Source: Microcaldota archaeon (GTDB lineage: Archaea; Micrarchaeota; Micrarchaeia; Micrarchaeales; CABMGC01). From it: a stretch of 37,924 nucleotides of DNA. The position numbers and the translations under genes are program-made. The stretch spans positions 1 to 37,924 of the forward strand of contig JAJZKW010000010.1 of NCBI GenBank assembly GCA_021803945.1, read 5' to 3'. This document shows, piece after piece, positions 7,050 through 15,799 of this stretch (position 1 is its first letter; each line of letters begins with the position of its first letter). Under the pieces are notes generated by a model. It did no database searches, was not told the DNA's origin, and saw only the letters and a list, made by a program, of their open reading frames with translations.

Positions 7050-7667
7050 TTAGCCGTGCGATGCGCTGAGCTTCTTCTTCACGTGCTTCAGTGAAGAGAA
7101 CATGTCCCTGTCTATCTCGTTGAGCCGCATGGAGATGTACCTCTCCTGGTGCTTCATCCCTGGTATTACGACATAATCGAGGGCGTTGACCCTCCTCTTC
7201 GTCTTCTCTATCTCTATGACTATCCTCCTGAGTCCCTGCTCCCTCTGGGCCACATCTATCATTGTGCTTATCACATCTGCGAAAGATATCCTTATGTCGT
7301 CCACTGATATGTTTGCGGACAGGAAGCTGTAGTCAACTGCAGGCTGCTCCGCGCTCTTCGATATCTCAGGGACCCTGACGCCCATTATGTTCTTTACGCT
7401 TATGCTTATCGGATTGGCCTCCTTCATGTGCATTGCGAGCTGCTCGAGCTCGAACGTGCCTACGTATGTAGACGCTATCCCGACTGTCTTGTAGGCGCCG
7501 TTCATCAGCTGCATGAGGTAGTTCCTGTCCTTCGTCGACTGCTGTATGAGCTTCATGAACTCGAGCACCAGGACCTCCCTCTTCTTCTTGAGGAGGTTGT
7601 AGCCCTTCCGGGCCCTGACAATCCCCTTCCTTGTGTTTATGAGGTTCATCCTTGTAGGGCTTAGCAT
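7050..7667 (-). CDS. atpD: A-type ATP synthase subunit D
   Basis: Central-stalk subunit D of the archaeal A1Ao ATP synthase, 205 residues. The start MLSPTRMNLINTRKGI and the long helices (ARKGYNLLKKKREVLVLEFM) are the classic D-subunit N-terminal helix, and RRVNALDYVVIPG begins the conserved C-terminal helix. It forms the coiled-coil rotor shaft inside the A3B3 head. The ORF track's extra nine residues are rejected: AGGTGA lies 4 nt before the ATG at 7665-7667, and the TGA of that AGGTGA is the stop codon of mazG, which implies coupled translation. It is the last gene of the operon; 177 nt without a recognisable gene follow before the convergent small gene at 6603-6872. Confidence 0.93.
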   Translation of the reverse strand: MLSPTRMNLINTRKGIVRARKGYNLLKKKREVLVLEFMKLIQQSTKDRNYLMQLMNGAYKTVGIASTYVGTFELEQLAMHMKEANPISISVKNIMGVRVPEISKSAEQPAVDYSFLSANISVDDIRISFADVISTMIDVAQREQGLRRIVIEIEKTKRRVNALDYVVIPGMKHQERYISMRLNEIDRDMFSSLKHVKKKLSASHG

Positions 7668-7671
7668 CGTT

Positions 7672-8016
7672 TCACCTGTTGTCCCCGCTGCCACCGAGCT
7701 TGCCCCTCTTCATCCTGTCGTTCAGCTTGTCTATGTTCTTCTGCGCTACGTCCCCTAGGCCCAGCCCCAGGTCTGAAACCACGGCATTGAGATACCATAG
7801 TATGTCGCCACACTCGCTTGCGAGGTCGTCCCTGTCCAGCCTTGCATTGTCGCGCATGTGCTTCTTTACCTTGTTGCAGAGCTCCCCCACTTCGCCTGAT
7901 AGGCCTATGCATGGATAGTAAAGCCTGTGCCGCCTGGGGTATATTACGGTCTTCCTTGCGAGCCTTTGGTACGAATCAAAGTCAATGGCGCTTTTCCTGC
8001 TTGCCTTCCTTGGCAT
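7672..8016 (-). CDS. MazG-family nucleotide pyrophosphohydrolase
   Basis: A 114-residue all-alpha NTP pyrophosphohydrolase of the MazG superfamily. The metal-binding pattern is visible: [16 protein letters not shown] (the ExxE pair) and, about 30 residues on, [16 protein letters not shown] (the ExxD pair). It is expected to hydrolyse (d)NTPs or damaged nucleotides to the monophosphate. The gene sits between atpB and atpD, overlaps the 3' end of atpB by 35 nt, and its stop forms part of the atpD ribosome-binding site, so it is locked into the operon. The basic N-terminus (MPRKASRKS) is not part of the core fold. GAGGGAG precedes the ATG. Confidence 0.85.
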   Translation of the reverse strand: MPRKASRKSAIDFDSYQRLARKTVIYPRRHRLYYPCIGLSGEVGELCNKVKKHMRDNARLDRDDLASECGDILWYLNAVVSDLGLGLGDVAQKNIDKLNDRMKRGKLGGSGDNR

Positions 8017-9397
8017 TTTTCTCCCTCTTATAGTATTTTGCTATGTACTCCTCCTTTATCCTGTTGAGCTCCTGCTCAGGCAGCATCGAGAGCAGCTCCC
8101 ATCCTATGTCAAGCGTGTCATCTATGCTCCTTGCCTCATATGTCCCCTGCCTTATGAACCTGTTCTCGAATTCGTCACCGAAGCGCAGGAACATCTTGTC
8201 CATCTCGCTTAATGCCTCAGCGCCCACTATTGAGCTAAGGCTCTTGGCTTCCTGCGCCCTTGCATACGCGCCGTAGAGCTGGTCTGCCACCCCTCTGTGG
8301 TCCTCCCTTGTCTTGCCTGCGCCTATGCCGTTCGGCATCAGCCTTGAAAGCGAGCCTATAGGCTGTATCGGAGGATAGATCCCCTTGTTCACAAGGTCCC
8401 TGCTCATGTATATCTGGCCCTCGGTTATGTAGCCTGTAAGGTCTATTATCGGATGGGTGACGTCGTCCCCTGGCATCGTGACGATGTCAAGCTGGGTTAT
8501 GCTTCCCTTCTTCCCCTTGACCACCCCTGCGCGCTCGTATATGCTTGCGAAGTCGGTGTACATGTAGCCAGGATATCCCCTTCTTCCAGGTACTTCTTCC
8601 CTTGCGCTCGAGAGCTCCCTGAGCGCCTCGGCATAGTTCGTCATGTCATTGATTATAACAAGGACGTGCATGCCACGCTCGTACGCAAGGTATTCCGCTG
8701 TCGTGAGGGCTATCCTTGGTGTAAGTATCCTCTCTATGCTAGGGTCATCTGCCAGGTTGATGAATGCCGCAGTCCTGCTGAGCGCTCCGGTCTTCCTGAA
8801 CTCGCTGGTGAAATATTCTGCGTCGTCGTACGTTATACCTATCCCTGCGAACACCACGGCGAAGCTCTCGTTGGAGTTCTTCACCTTTGCCTGCCTCGTT
8901 ATCTGCGCTGCCAGTTCGTTATGCGGCAGCCCGGAACCCGAGAAGAGCGGGAGCTTCTGCCCCCTTACCAGGGTGTTGAGCCCGTCTATAGTCGATATGC
9001 CGGTCTCTATGAAATCGCTTGGCTTCTGCCTTGACGCTGGGTTTATCGGCTCTCCGTTTATGTCCCTGGACTCCTTGAAATTTATTCCTGCCTTTATGTC
9101 CCTAGGCCTTCCCTGTCCGTCGAAGATGCGGCCAAGCATGTCGTCGCTGACCCCGATGTGGAACGTATCCCCCAGGAAACTGACTGATGTCTTGTCTACG
9201 TTTATCCCCTCCGTCGGTCCGAAGACCTGCACCACCGCATACCTGCTTGTCGTCTCGAGGACCTGGCCCAGCCTTATCTCGCCTGTGCCGAGCCTGACCT
9301 TGACTATCTCGTTGTATGCGGCGCTGCTCACCTTCCCGACTATCACCAGGGGTCCTGCGACCCTTTCTATCGTATTGTAGTTTATTTCGAATTTCAT
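7982..9397 (-). CDS. atpB: A-type ATP synthase subunit B
   Basis: Non-catalytic (regulatory) subunit B of the A1 head, 471 residues. It has the N-terminal beta-barrel ([14 protein letters not shown]) and the degenerate nucleotide site [16 protein letters not shown] in place of a true Walker A, both diagnostic of [16 protein letters not shown] and [13 protein letters not shown] are conserved family blocks. It alternates with AtpA in the hexamer. The ATG overlaps the atpA stop codon (ATGA at 9394-9397), with AGGAGATAT before it, so the two are translationally coupled, matching the 3:3 stoichiometry. Confidence 0.96.
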   Translation of the reverse strand: MKFEINYNTIERVAGPLVIVGKVSSAAYNEIVKVRLGTGEIRLGQVLETTSRYAVVQVFGPTEGINVDKTSVSFLGDTFHIGVSDDMLGRIFDGQGRPRDIKAGINFKESRDINGEPINPASRQKPSDFIETGISTIDGLNTLVRGQKLPLFSGSGLPHNELAAQITRQAKVKNSNESFAVVFAGIGITYDDAEYFTSEFRKTGALSRTAAFINLADDPSIERILTPRIALTTAEYLAYERGMHVLVIINDMTNYAEALRELSSAREEVPGRRGYPGYMYTDFASIYERAGVVKGKKGSITQLDIVTMPGDDVTHPIIDLTGYITEGQIYMSRDLVNKGIYPPIQPIGSLSRLMPNGIGAGKTREDHRGVADQLYGAYARAQEAKSLSSIVGAEALSEMDKMFLRFGDEFENRFIRQGTYEARSIDDTLDIGWELLSMLPEQELNRIKEEYIAKYYKREKNAKEGKQEKRH

Positions 9398-11169
9398 GAT
9401 ATCTCCTGTCTTGAAATCTCCTGCTTTAGCATCGCGCTGAATTCCGAGTCGATTGCGCTGCGCACCTTGCCTACTGTTGATTCGATGCTCTTCTCCTCGA
9501 CTCCCTTAAGCCTCGAGATGTCGGCTTTTACCTTCATCCCTATTATCTTGTCCGAGGTGACACCTGATTTCACGGCCTCCTCGGCCTTTTTCATGAAGTA
9601 GAGCATGGTGCTTAGCATCAGTACCTGCTTCTTCATGCTCGTGTACGTGTCTATCTCGTCGTATGCGCTCTGCCTGAGGAAGCCCTCCCTTATCATCCTT
9701 CCTATGTCAAGCACTATCCTCTCGCTGTCAGGCAGTGCATCCTCCCCGACGAGCTGGACTATGTCCTTGAGCTCTGCCTCCCTTTGAAGCAGCCTCATGG
9801 CCTCGGCCCTGCCTGTTATGAAGTCCTCCCCTATGTTGGCCCTGTACCACGGCGCAAGAGTGTCGGAATAAAGGGAATAGCTCGTAAGCCAGTTTACTGA
9901 TGGATAGTGCCTTGCTCCTGCCAGCGCCGCGTCGAGCGCCCAGAAGACCTTCACCACCCTTAGCGTGCCCTGCGACACAGGCTCTGATATGTCTCCGCCC
10001 TGGGGAGACACCGCTCCTATTATCGTTATGCTTCCTCTCTTTCCGCTGAGCGCCTCTACATCTCCGCTCCTTTCGTAATATTCAGCAAGCCTCTTCGGCA
10101 GGTATGCAGGATAGCCCTCCTCGCCTGGCATCTCCTCGAGCCTAGACGACATCTCCCTCATTGCTTCGGCCCATCTCGAAGTCGAGTCGGCCATGATTGC
10201 GACCGCATATCCCATGTCTCTGAAGTATTCCGCCATTGTGATGCCTGTGTAGACGCTTGCCTCCCTTGCAGCCACTGGCATGTTGCTCGTGTTTGCTACA
10301 AGTATGGTCCTTTCCATCAGTGACCTGCCTGTCTTTGGGTCCTTGAGCTCCGGGAACTCCACGAGCACGTCAGTCATCTCGTTCCCTCTCTCTCCGCATC
10401 CCACATATATCACTATGTCAGCGTCGGACCATTTTGCCAGTTGCTGCTGTATCACGCTCTTTCCGGATCCGAAAGGCCCTGGTACTGCCGCTGTTCCGCC
10501 CTTGGCTATGGGAAAGAGGGTGTCTATGACCCTCTGTCCTGTTATCAGCGGTTGGGTCGGCCTGAACTTCTTGGTGAACGGGGCAGGGTGCCTGACAGGC
10601 CTTGTCTGAGCAAGGCGGACATTGACTACTCCGCCGTGCGTCTTTATCTTTGCCACGGTCTCGTCTACCGTGAAGTTGCCCTCTTTTATCGAGTCTATCG
10701 TACCGTCTGCGCCCAATGGAACGAGTATGAAGTGCTTTATCATGGGTGTCTCCTGCACGAATCCCAGTATCTCTCCCTGACTCACTTTCGACCCCTTCTT
10801 TATCACCTTCTCCGGCACAAACTTCCATTTCTTCTTCCTGTCAAGCGCGCTGGCGACTATGCCCCTTCCTATGAACGTGCCGCTCCTCTGCTCTATCACC
10901 TCGAGCGGCCTCTGTATCCCGTCGTATATAGTGCCAAGCAGGCCGGGGCCCAGCTCTACGGAGAGAGGCATGCCTGTAGATTCGACAGGCTCTCCGGGCT
11001 TAACTCCGGATGTATCTTCATACACCTGGATGATAGCCTTCTGCCCGTCAAGCTGTATTATCTCCCCTATGAGCTTCAGCTTCCCTACCCTCACTACGTC
11101 ATACATCCTGGACCCAAGCATGCCTACTGCAACCACCAACGGTCCGGATACCTTGTCAATCTCTCCCAA
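9394..11169 (-). CDS. atpA: A-type ATP synthase catalytic subunit A
   Basis: Catalytic subunit, 591 residues. It carries Walker A GPFGSGKS at residues 231-238, followed by [15 protein letters not shown] with the catalytic glutamate, and the A-type non-homologous bulge insertion (about 110-200). No intein interrupts the P-loop. [11 protein letters not shown] and the helical C-terminal domain are normal. It makes ATP from ADP and phosphate in the cytoplasmic head. The start codon is TTG (11167-11169); no suitable ATG lies nearby, and AGGTGA five nt upstream supports it. Confidence 0.96.
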   Translation of the reverse strand: MGEIDKVSGPLVVAVGMLGSRMYDVVRVGKLKLIGEIIQLDGQKAIIQVYEDTSGVKPGEPVESTGMPLSVELGPGLLGTIYDGIQRPLEVIEQRSGTFIGRGIVASALDRKKKWKFVPEKVIKKGSKVSQGEILGFVQETPMIKHFILVPLGADGTIDSIKEGNFTVDETVAKIKTHGGVVNVRLAQTRPVRHPAPFTKKFRPTQPLITGQRVIDTLFPIAKGGTAAVPGPFGSGKSVIQQQLAKWSDADIVIYVGCGERGNEMTDVLVEFPELKDPKTGRSLMERTILVANTSNMPVAAREASVYTGITMAEYFRDMGYAVAIMADSTSRWAEAMREMSSRLEEMPGEEGYPAYLPKRLAEYYERSGDVEALSGKRGSITIIGAVSPQGGDISEPVSQGTLRVVKVFWALDAALAGARHYPSVNWLTSYSLYSDTLAPWYRANIGEDFITGRAEAMRLLQREAELKDIVQLVGEDALPDSERIVLDIGRMIREGFLRQSAYDEIDTYTSMKKQVLMLSTMLYFMKKAEEAVKSGVTSDKIIGMKVKADISRLKGVEEKSIESTVGKVRSAIDSEFSAMLKQEISRQEIS

Positions 11170-11184
11170 TCAAATCACCTTGAA

Positions 11185-11532
11185 TCATTGCCTTTTTTTA
11201 AGTATGTCTATGCCTAGCGCCCTTATTATCAATGCGCGCAGGTTGTCTTCATATGCCGACGTGTCGTTAACGTCTGACACAACTATGAACAGGGGCTTCA
11301 TGCTGCCGGTTACTGCTTCGCTTATCTTCCTGTCCTTTATCTCCTTTGCGAGTCTTGACGTGATCACTATTATGCCGATGTCATCTTCCTGCATCAGGCC
11401 CCTTATTATGCCTTCTGCCTCGGCTCCGCTCTCCGCGGAGTACGAGCTTGTCACTCCGGAGATCCTGAAGCCCAGCTCTAGGGAATGGCTTCCTATAGCC
11501 GCTATCTTGTACGATGCTCCTACTTTCTCCAT
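11185..11532 (-). CDS. atpF: A-type ATP synthase subunit F
   Basis: Small Rossmann-like stalk subunit, 115 residues. The N-terminus YKIAAIGSHSLELGFRISGV is the conserved strand-loop with the GxxxxxGFRLAGV-type pattern, and IGIIVITSRLAKEI is the central strand. It binds subunit D in the central stalk and is implicated in regulation of hydrolysis. Its start overlaps the end of atpC by 13 nt; the atpA TTG start lies 15 nt after its stop. Confidence 0.92.
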   Translation of the reverse strand: MEKVGASYKIAAIGSHSLELGFRISGVTSSYSAESGAEAEGIIRGLMQEDDIGIIVITSRLAKEIKDRKISEAVTGSMKPLFIVVSDVNDTSAYEDNLRALIIRALGIDILKKRQ

Positions 11533-12578
11533 GCAATCAGCATTGAAACTTCCTCAGGATCCAGCCCGTAGACCTTGCTGTTTATAGCTATCCTTATCGT
11601 GTATACTTCAAGCTCCTTCAGGTATATGTATGCTAGTATCGTGCCGAAGGAGAGTATAGCCGGCTTTAGGACCTTCAAGCCCTGGTTGAGTATGTAATTG
11701 TTCATCCCTATCTCGAACGCCAGCAGCTGCCTTGTCCTCCTGTACACCTCAAGGCTGTCCTTGAGCGGGAAGGTCGTGACGTGCTGCACCATCTCCTCCA
11801 GGCTTGATGACGAATTGAAGAGCTGCTCGAGATGTTTCTTGTCCATCGTGCCGTTGGATATCAGGTACCGCTCTATGAACTGGAACTTGAGCCCAAGCCT
11901 CTTTGACCTTATCAGCGTGAGCAGGTTCTTCATGTCTATCTCCATCTTGACTATAAGAGCTGACTGATAGTGGGCGTTGTTGAGCTGGTACATGACGCTG
12001 CTCAGGCTGTCGTAATATCCTATGTCTATGGCTGTTATCGCTTCTGCTACGCTCCTGCTCCTAGAGTATGCCGCAGAAGCGTCCTTGAGTATCTGCGCGT
12101 ACGGCGAGTTTATCGCCAACCTGGAGAGCACCCCTTCGACAGTACCTTCCCGCATTGCCTCCCTTATTGCTGCCTGGTTGTAGACAGCATTGTCCGTTAT
12201 GTACATCGATATTGACTCGAATGGCTTTCCGTGCTCCTTTGCTTCTATGGCAAGGCGCACGTTGTACAGGTCCCACTTGCCTATCAGGGCGCGTACCAGC
12301 TTCCTCTGCGTTGTGGGCGCTATGCTTACTAGCCTGTTCACGCTCTCAGCGAAGTTCCTGCTCAGCGCGAAGTCCACAAGGTCCTTCTTTATTTCCATGC
12401 CCCCGTACTTGACCAGGCTCTCCTTGTAGCTTGTCTGAAAGAGAAAGGAGAGTGCGGAATGGATGTCAGGCGCGTCTATTATGTGCTGCATTGTCGCGCC
12501 GTCTATCAGCGCCGATTCCATGGCCTTGACCCTGGCGCTTGAGTAGCTGTATGTAAATGCGTCGTCTAGTCCGGTCAT
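11520..12578 (-). CDS. atpC: A-type ATP synthase subunit C
   Basis: A 352-residue, mostly helical subunit of the V-type d / A-type C family. It forms the funnel that joins the central stalk to the membrane rotor ring. Typical features are the N-terminal YSYSSARVKAMESALID, the internal WDLYNVRLAIEAK, and the C-terminal YIYLKELEVYTIRIAINSKVYGL...SMLI block. TGAGAT precedes the ATG, and the gap to the atpE stop is 6 nt. Confidence 0.92.
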   Translation of the reverse strand: MTGLDDAFTYSYSSARVKAMESALIDGATMQHIIDAPDIHSALSFLFQTSYKESLVKYGGMEIKKDLVDFALSRNFAESVNRLVSIAPTTQRKLVRALIGKWDLYNVRLAIEAKEHGKPFESISMYITDNAVYNQAAIREAMREGTVEGVLSRLAINSPYAQILKDASAAYSRSRSVAEAITAIDIGYYDSLSSVMYQLNNAHYQSALIVKMEIDMKNLLTLIRSKRLGLKFQFIERYLISNGTMDKKHLEQLFNSSSSLEEMVQHVTTFPLKDSLEVYRRTRQLLAFEIGMNNYILNQGLKVLKPAILSFGTILAYIYLKELEVYTIRIAINSKVYGLDPEEVSMLIAWRK

Positions 12579-12584
12579 ATCTCA

Positions 12585-13163
12585 TCAAGATTTTCTCCCT
12601 TTTCCGAATAGCTTCTCGTGAAGCATTCTCCTTGCCAGCGCATCATGCCCTGCGGCCAGCGTGCGGGGGCTTGCATCCAGGGACATGGAGCCGTCCCTTG
12701 CCGAGATCAGTATCTCCTCTTCTGCGTCCGATGCCACTGCATCGTAGCCCAGGTCCTTTGCAAGCCTTGCATTCCTCTTTGATGCCTTCACTATTATGTC
12801 TTTCTTCGAAGCGTGCTTTGAGAATTCTCGCAGCGCGCTGGACAGTAACTTTTCGGCAAGACTGCCGCTGCCCAGCTGTTTCTGCGCCTCCCTGATCACC
12901 CTGCCGACTTCCCTGTCAACCACTGACCCCATGGCCACAAGCAGCATGGAGTTCGCCTCTATCTCTGCTCCGGAGACCTGCTCGGCCTTTATCCTGCCTG
13001 CCTCTTTCTCAGCCTCAATCCTTGCTGCCTTTAGGATCTCGTCAGCGCGGGCTTCTGCCGCATTGATTATAGCTTCCGCTTCTCTGTCGCCCTCAGCCCT
13101 TATCTTAGCGGCCTGTGCGCTTGCATCTTTGTCTATGCTCTTCCTTATCTCTTCTAGTGGCAT
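12585..13163 (-). CDS. atpE: A-type ATP synthase subunit E
   Basis: Peripheral-stalk subunit E, 192 residues. The N-terminal half is a charged coiled coil rich in A/E/K/R (DKDASAQAAKIRAEGDREAEAI). The C-terminal half is globular and includes LLSSALREFSKHASKKDIIVKA and a beta segment near EEEILISARDGSMSLDAS. It pairs with AtpH to form the stator that prevents the A3B3 head from turning. AGGTAGGT lies just before the ATG; the gap to the atpK stop is 10 nt. Confidence 0.92.
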   Translation of the reverse strand: MPLEEIRKSIDKDASAQAAKIRAEGDREAEAIINAAEARADEILKAARIEAEKEAGRIKAEQVSGAEIEANSMLLVAMGSVVDREVGRVIREAQKQLGSGSLAEKLLSSALREFSKHASKKDIIVKASKRNARLAKDLGYDAVASDAEEEILISARDGSMSLDASPRTLAAGHDALARRMLHEKLFGKGRKS

Positions 13164-13173
13164 GTACCTACCT

Positions 13174-13410
13174 TTATATGATGCCTGCCCAGAGCATTAT
13201 GAGTATCGCGATCACGAATCCGAATATAAGCAGGGTCTCTGGAAGCACCAGGAACAACAGCACCCTTCCCATCTCGTTCGGTTTCTCTGCGACAAGGCCG
13301 AGTCCTGCGCTGCCTATCGCCGACTGCGCCACTCCCGTGCCTATTGCCCCTCCGGCAATGGCGATTCCCGCGCCTATTGCTGCTACAGCAGCTGCTATAT
13401 CCAAAGCCAT
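13174..13410 (-). CDS. atpK: A-type ATP synthase proteolipid (c/K) subunit
   Basis: A 78-residue two-helix hairpin proteolipid. Helix 1 is glycine/alanine-rich (AAIGAGIAIAGGAIGTGVAQSA), the cytoplasmic loop is EKPNEMGR, and helix 2 has PETLLIFGFVIAIL with the ion-carrying glutamate. It forms the membrane rotor ring. It has a single hairpin, unlike the duplicated or triplicated forms of some archaea. The residues around the glutamate look more like a proton than a sodium site, but the coupling ion cannot be proved from this. GGTG lies 5 nt before the ATG. Confidence 0.93.
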   Translation of the reverse strand: MALDIAAAVAAIGAGIAIAGGAIGTGVAQSAIGSAGLGLVAEKPNEMGRVLLFLVLPETLLIFGFVIAILIMLWAGII

Positions 13411-13423
13411 ATATACACCATTT

Positions 13424-15286
13424 TTATTCTTCAGTATAAACTCTCTTGTAATAGAAGGGCTTATATTTTATACCCCCTCCCTTGTAGAACTTTGAGAAGA
13501 ACTCCACGAAGTTCAGCCTCGCCCCCTGCACTATGCCCTCGAATATGGAGAGTATCATGTTGAGCGTATGCAGGAGCACGAATATGAAAAGGTAGAGTAT
13601 GAACGCTATTATGCCTCCGCTTAGGGACGGGGTGAAGGCCTTGTCTATGAGCTGTGCTATTATTATGCTGCCAAGGCCGAAGCCCATCAGCCTTGCGTAG
13701 CTCAGCGGGTGCGTTATCAGGTTCGTGATCTCCGCTGCCTCTGTGCCGCTAAGGGCTATTGTAAGTATTATGGATACTGCCGCAACTATCGCAGCGTACA
13801 CAGATATGCCCATTGGCAGGGCGTGGAAGAAGACTCCTGAAACCGCTGCTGTGCCTGAGAGGAGAGCGGCTATGGAGGTCAGCTTGCTTGCTGCGAGCTT
13901 GCCGTTCCCGTGGCTTCTCTCGTTTATGAACCCGAAGAGGAATCCGAGGGTGACTTGGATTATCCCGAAGATTATCGTAAGCACTATTATCCACGTTATG
14001 TCGGCAAACCATGATACTGACTGGAACGCAGGCATGAAGAAGTGGTTGAGTGAAAACCCGAAATACTGGTCGGTTATGAATCCCACTATTATTGCAGGTA
14101 TTGCTGAGAGGCGCCATATCTTGGCAGTATTGCACATCAGTCCCTGCGGATCGGTCTTCCTTATTATTATTGACGAAAGTATGAATGACGCTATCCCGTA
14201 TCCAACATCCGATACCATGAGTCCGTAGAATATCGGGAAGGAGATGATAAAGATCCACGTTGGGTCGATCTCATCGCTCCTTGGCATGGAGAAGAATTCC
14301 ATCAGGTAGTCGAATGGCTTCAGGAAGCCCGGTCTATCGACAAGCGTAGGCGCCAGCTCCCCTGTCTCGATCTCCTCGACTACTGACCTTCCATCGGAGG
14401 CCTTGTTGACCAGCGTCTTGAGCCCTGCGATCTTCTTCTTTGGCACCCAGCCCTCCAGCGCGAAGGTCTTGTCTGTCTTCTTGAAGACAGAACTCGCTTC
14501 CGACCTTTCAATCTCTATCTCGAGCGACTCCTTTATGACGGAAAGCCTTGAATAGAGGAGATCGCTCAGTCTCTGCAGCTCTTTCTCTATCTCGGCGATC
14601 CTCTTCTCTCCTCCGGCCTTCCTGCGCTCTGCTGTGTTAATAACCTTCTCCGGAGTCGAATCCAGATACTTTGCGTGTAGGTCTAGTTCTGTGGATTTTA
14701 TTCCCTTGAGCGTGTCTTCGACTGCGGCGTCGCCTTTACGGTAGGCTATGAATATGAGATGCCGGTTCTTCCCTGCCTGTCTCTCTATTATCTCGGAATT
14801 CCTCTTGAGCTTCCCTGAACCTGACCTGAACCTCTCCAATCCCTTGCCTTCTACAAGTATTGCCCTGAACGACAGGGACTCTGAAGACAGCGATCCGAAG
14901 TTTATCCCTGTGCCGCTGAAGCACCTTGCCACCATTGACGCGTAGTCAAGGAGTTTTATATCCTCGTTTATGGACTGCCTCTCGTTCCTTAGCGCGTAGA
15001 CCCTGTCCACGTCGGATAGCCTTTCCGTCTCCCTTATTATCGCATCTGGCGGCATCCTGCCTGCCTTTCTTATTGGCCTCCTGCTAAGTATCGACAGAGC
15101 ACCATCGACCTTTATCAGAAGTTCGCTTAGCTGGGCGAAATTGGGCAGCGGCGTATCGTCGCTTGCGTCCAGCTCGCTCTTCCTAAGGTCTATCACACCA
15201 AGTCTGTGGAGCCCTGACACAACGCTGTATTTAGATTCCAGGAGGCAGATTATCCTTACTTTTTGCATCTGCTCTGATCTTAGCAA
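13424..15286 (-). CDS. atpI: A-type ATP synthase subunit I (a subunit)
   Basis: Membrane stator subunit, 620 residues. Residues 1 to about 310 form the cytoplasmic arm with long helices (KRIAEIEKELQRLSDLLYSRL) and the GWVPKKKIAGLKTLV segment. The C-terminal half has about seven or eight membrane helices, including GLMVSDVGYGIASFIL and SYARLMGFGLGSIIIAQ, which holds the essential channel arginine. It provides the ion half-channels against the c ring. The TTG start at 15286 is supported by AGGTGA 4 nt upstream, the same geometry as atpD. The ATG six codons later lacks a comparable site. It directly abuts the atpH stop. Confidence 0.93.
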   Translation of the reverse strand: MLRSEQMQKVRIICLLESKYSVVSGLHRLGVIDLRKSELDASDDTPLPNFAQLSELLIKVDGALSILSRRPIRKAGRMPPDAIIRETERLSDVDRVYALRNERQSINEDIKLLDYASMVARCFSGTGINFGSLSSESLSFRAILVEGKGLERFRSGSGKLKRNSEIIERQAGKNRHLIFIAYRKGDAAVEDTLKGIKSTELDLHAKYLDSTPEKVINTAERRKAGGEKRIAEIEKELQRLSDLLYSRLSVIKESLEIEIERSEASSVFKKTDKTFALEGWVPKKKIAGLKTLVNKASDGRSVVEEIETGELAPTLVDRPGFLKPFDYLMEFFSMPRSDEIDPTWIFIISFPIFYGLMVSDVGYGIASFILSSIIIRKTDPQGLMCNTAKIWRLSAIPAIIVGFITDQYFGFSLNHFFMPAFQSVSWFADITWIIVLTIIFGIIQVTLGFLFGFINERSHGNGKLAASKLTSIAALLSGTAAVSGVFFHALPMGISVYAAIVAAVSIILTIALSGTEAAEITNLITHPLSYARLMGFGLGSIIIAQLIDKAFTPSLSGGIIAFILYLFIFVLLHTLNMILSIFEGIVQGARLNFVEFFSKFYKGGGIKYKPFYYKRVYTEE

Positions 15287-15610
15287 TCATTCACCTATGA
15301 TGATCTTGACTAACTCGTTTGCAACGCTCCTGGACGCAGTGGCGCTTGCTTTTGTCTTCTTTATCTTGGCTGCCTTCTTCTCCGCGTCTGATAGCATCTT
15401 CTTCTTAAGCATTTCTGCCTCCGCTTGGCTTTTAATTAGCGCTTCTTCCTTTATCTTCCTGGCCTTCAGGCTGGCACTCTCCATTATCTTGGCTGCCTTC
15501 TCATGCGCGTCGTTCTGGGCCTTCTGCTTTGCCGCGTTTGCGTGCTCTATTGCTGCCTTGGCGCGCTCTTCAGATTCCTTAATCTCGTCTATTACTCTTG
15601 CCTCTTTCAA
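15287..15610 (-). CDS. atpH: A-type ATP synthase subunit H
   Basis: Peripheral-stalk subunit H, 107 residues, almost entirely charged coiled coil (AAIEHANAAKQKAQNDAHEKAAK) as expected for the partner of AtpE. It is the first gene of the nine-subunit operon in the standard archaeal order H-I-K-E-C-F-A-B-D. The start codon appears to be TTG (15608-15610). The frame stays open upstream, but no ATG or GTG occurs in it before the promoter TATA box at about 15645-15654. Confidence 0.85.
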   Translation of the reverse strand: MKEARVIDEIKESEERAKAAIEHANAAKQKAQNDAHEKAAKIMESASLKARKIKEEALIKSQAEAEMLKKKMLSDAEKKAAKIKKTKASATASRSVANELVKIIIGE

Positions 15611-15643
15611 AGAAACGCCTGCCTGCCTCGGCTGATTGTGTTG

Positions 15644-15654
15644 GATAAAATATA
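15644..15654 (-). promoter_or_regulatory. Promoter of the ATP synthase operon
   Basis: TATATTTTAT (minus strand) is centred about 39 nt before the atpH TTG, which predicts a leader of about 13 nt. A second T-rich element, TTTTTAAATC (about 15677-15686), lies 30 nt further upstream and may be a BRE-distal or tandem promoter, or the terminator tract of the preceding minus-strand gene. Confidence 0.5.
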
Positions 15655-15713
15655 CTGCATATTTATCTCTAGTTAGATTTAAAAAGGTAGTTGAAGCGAT
15701 TAGCGGTTCTTGG

Positions 15714-15745
15714 AATCAGCAGCCGAGGACGTGCTGATTGGCTGC
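15714..15745. terminator. Overlapping alternative hairpins downstream of the secreted-protein gene
   Basis: AATCAGCA (15714-15721) and TGCTGATT (15732-15739) form a perfect 8-bp stem with a 10-nt loop. An overlapping pair GCAGCC (15719-15724) and GGCTGC (15740-15745) would form a competing stem. Read on the minus strand these lie after the stop of the gene at 15800-16513 and are followed by a CTTTTT tract near 15676-15685. A terminator is likely; a switch between the two folds is only a possibility. Confidence 0.4.
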
Positions 15746-15799
15746 CCTGATAAATAATTCGTCCCGCATGAATGCCTGAACTGGCCGTTTTACCTGCTG

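Noticed and set aside
9394-11169. Intein in atpA
   Set aside because: The P-loop region is continuous and the protein has normal length; the Hint-like modules are in a different gene.
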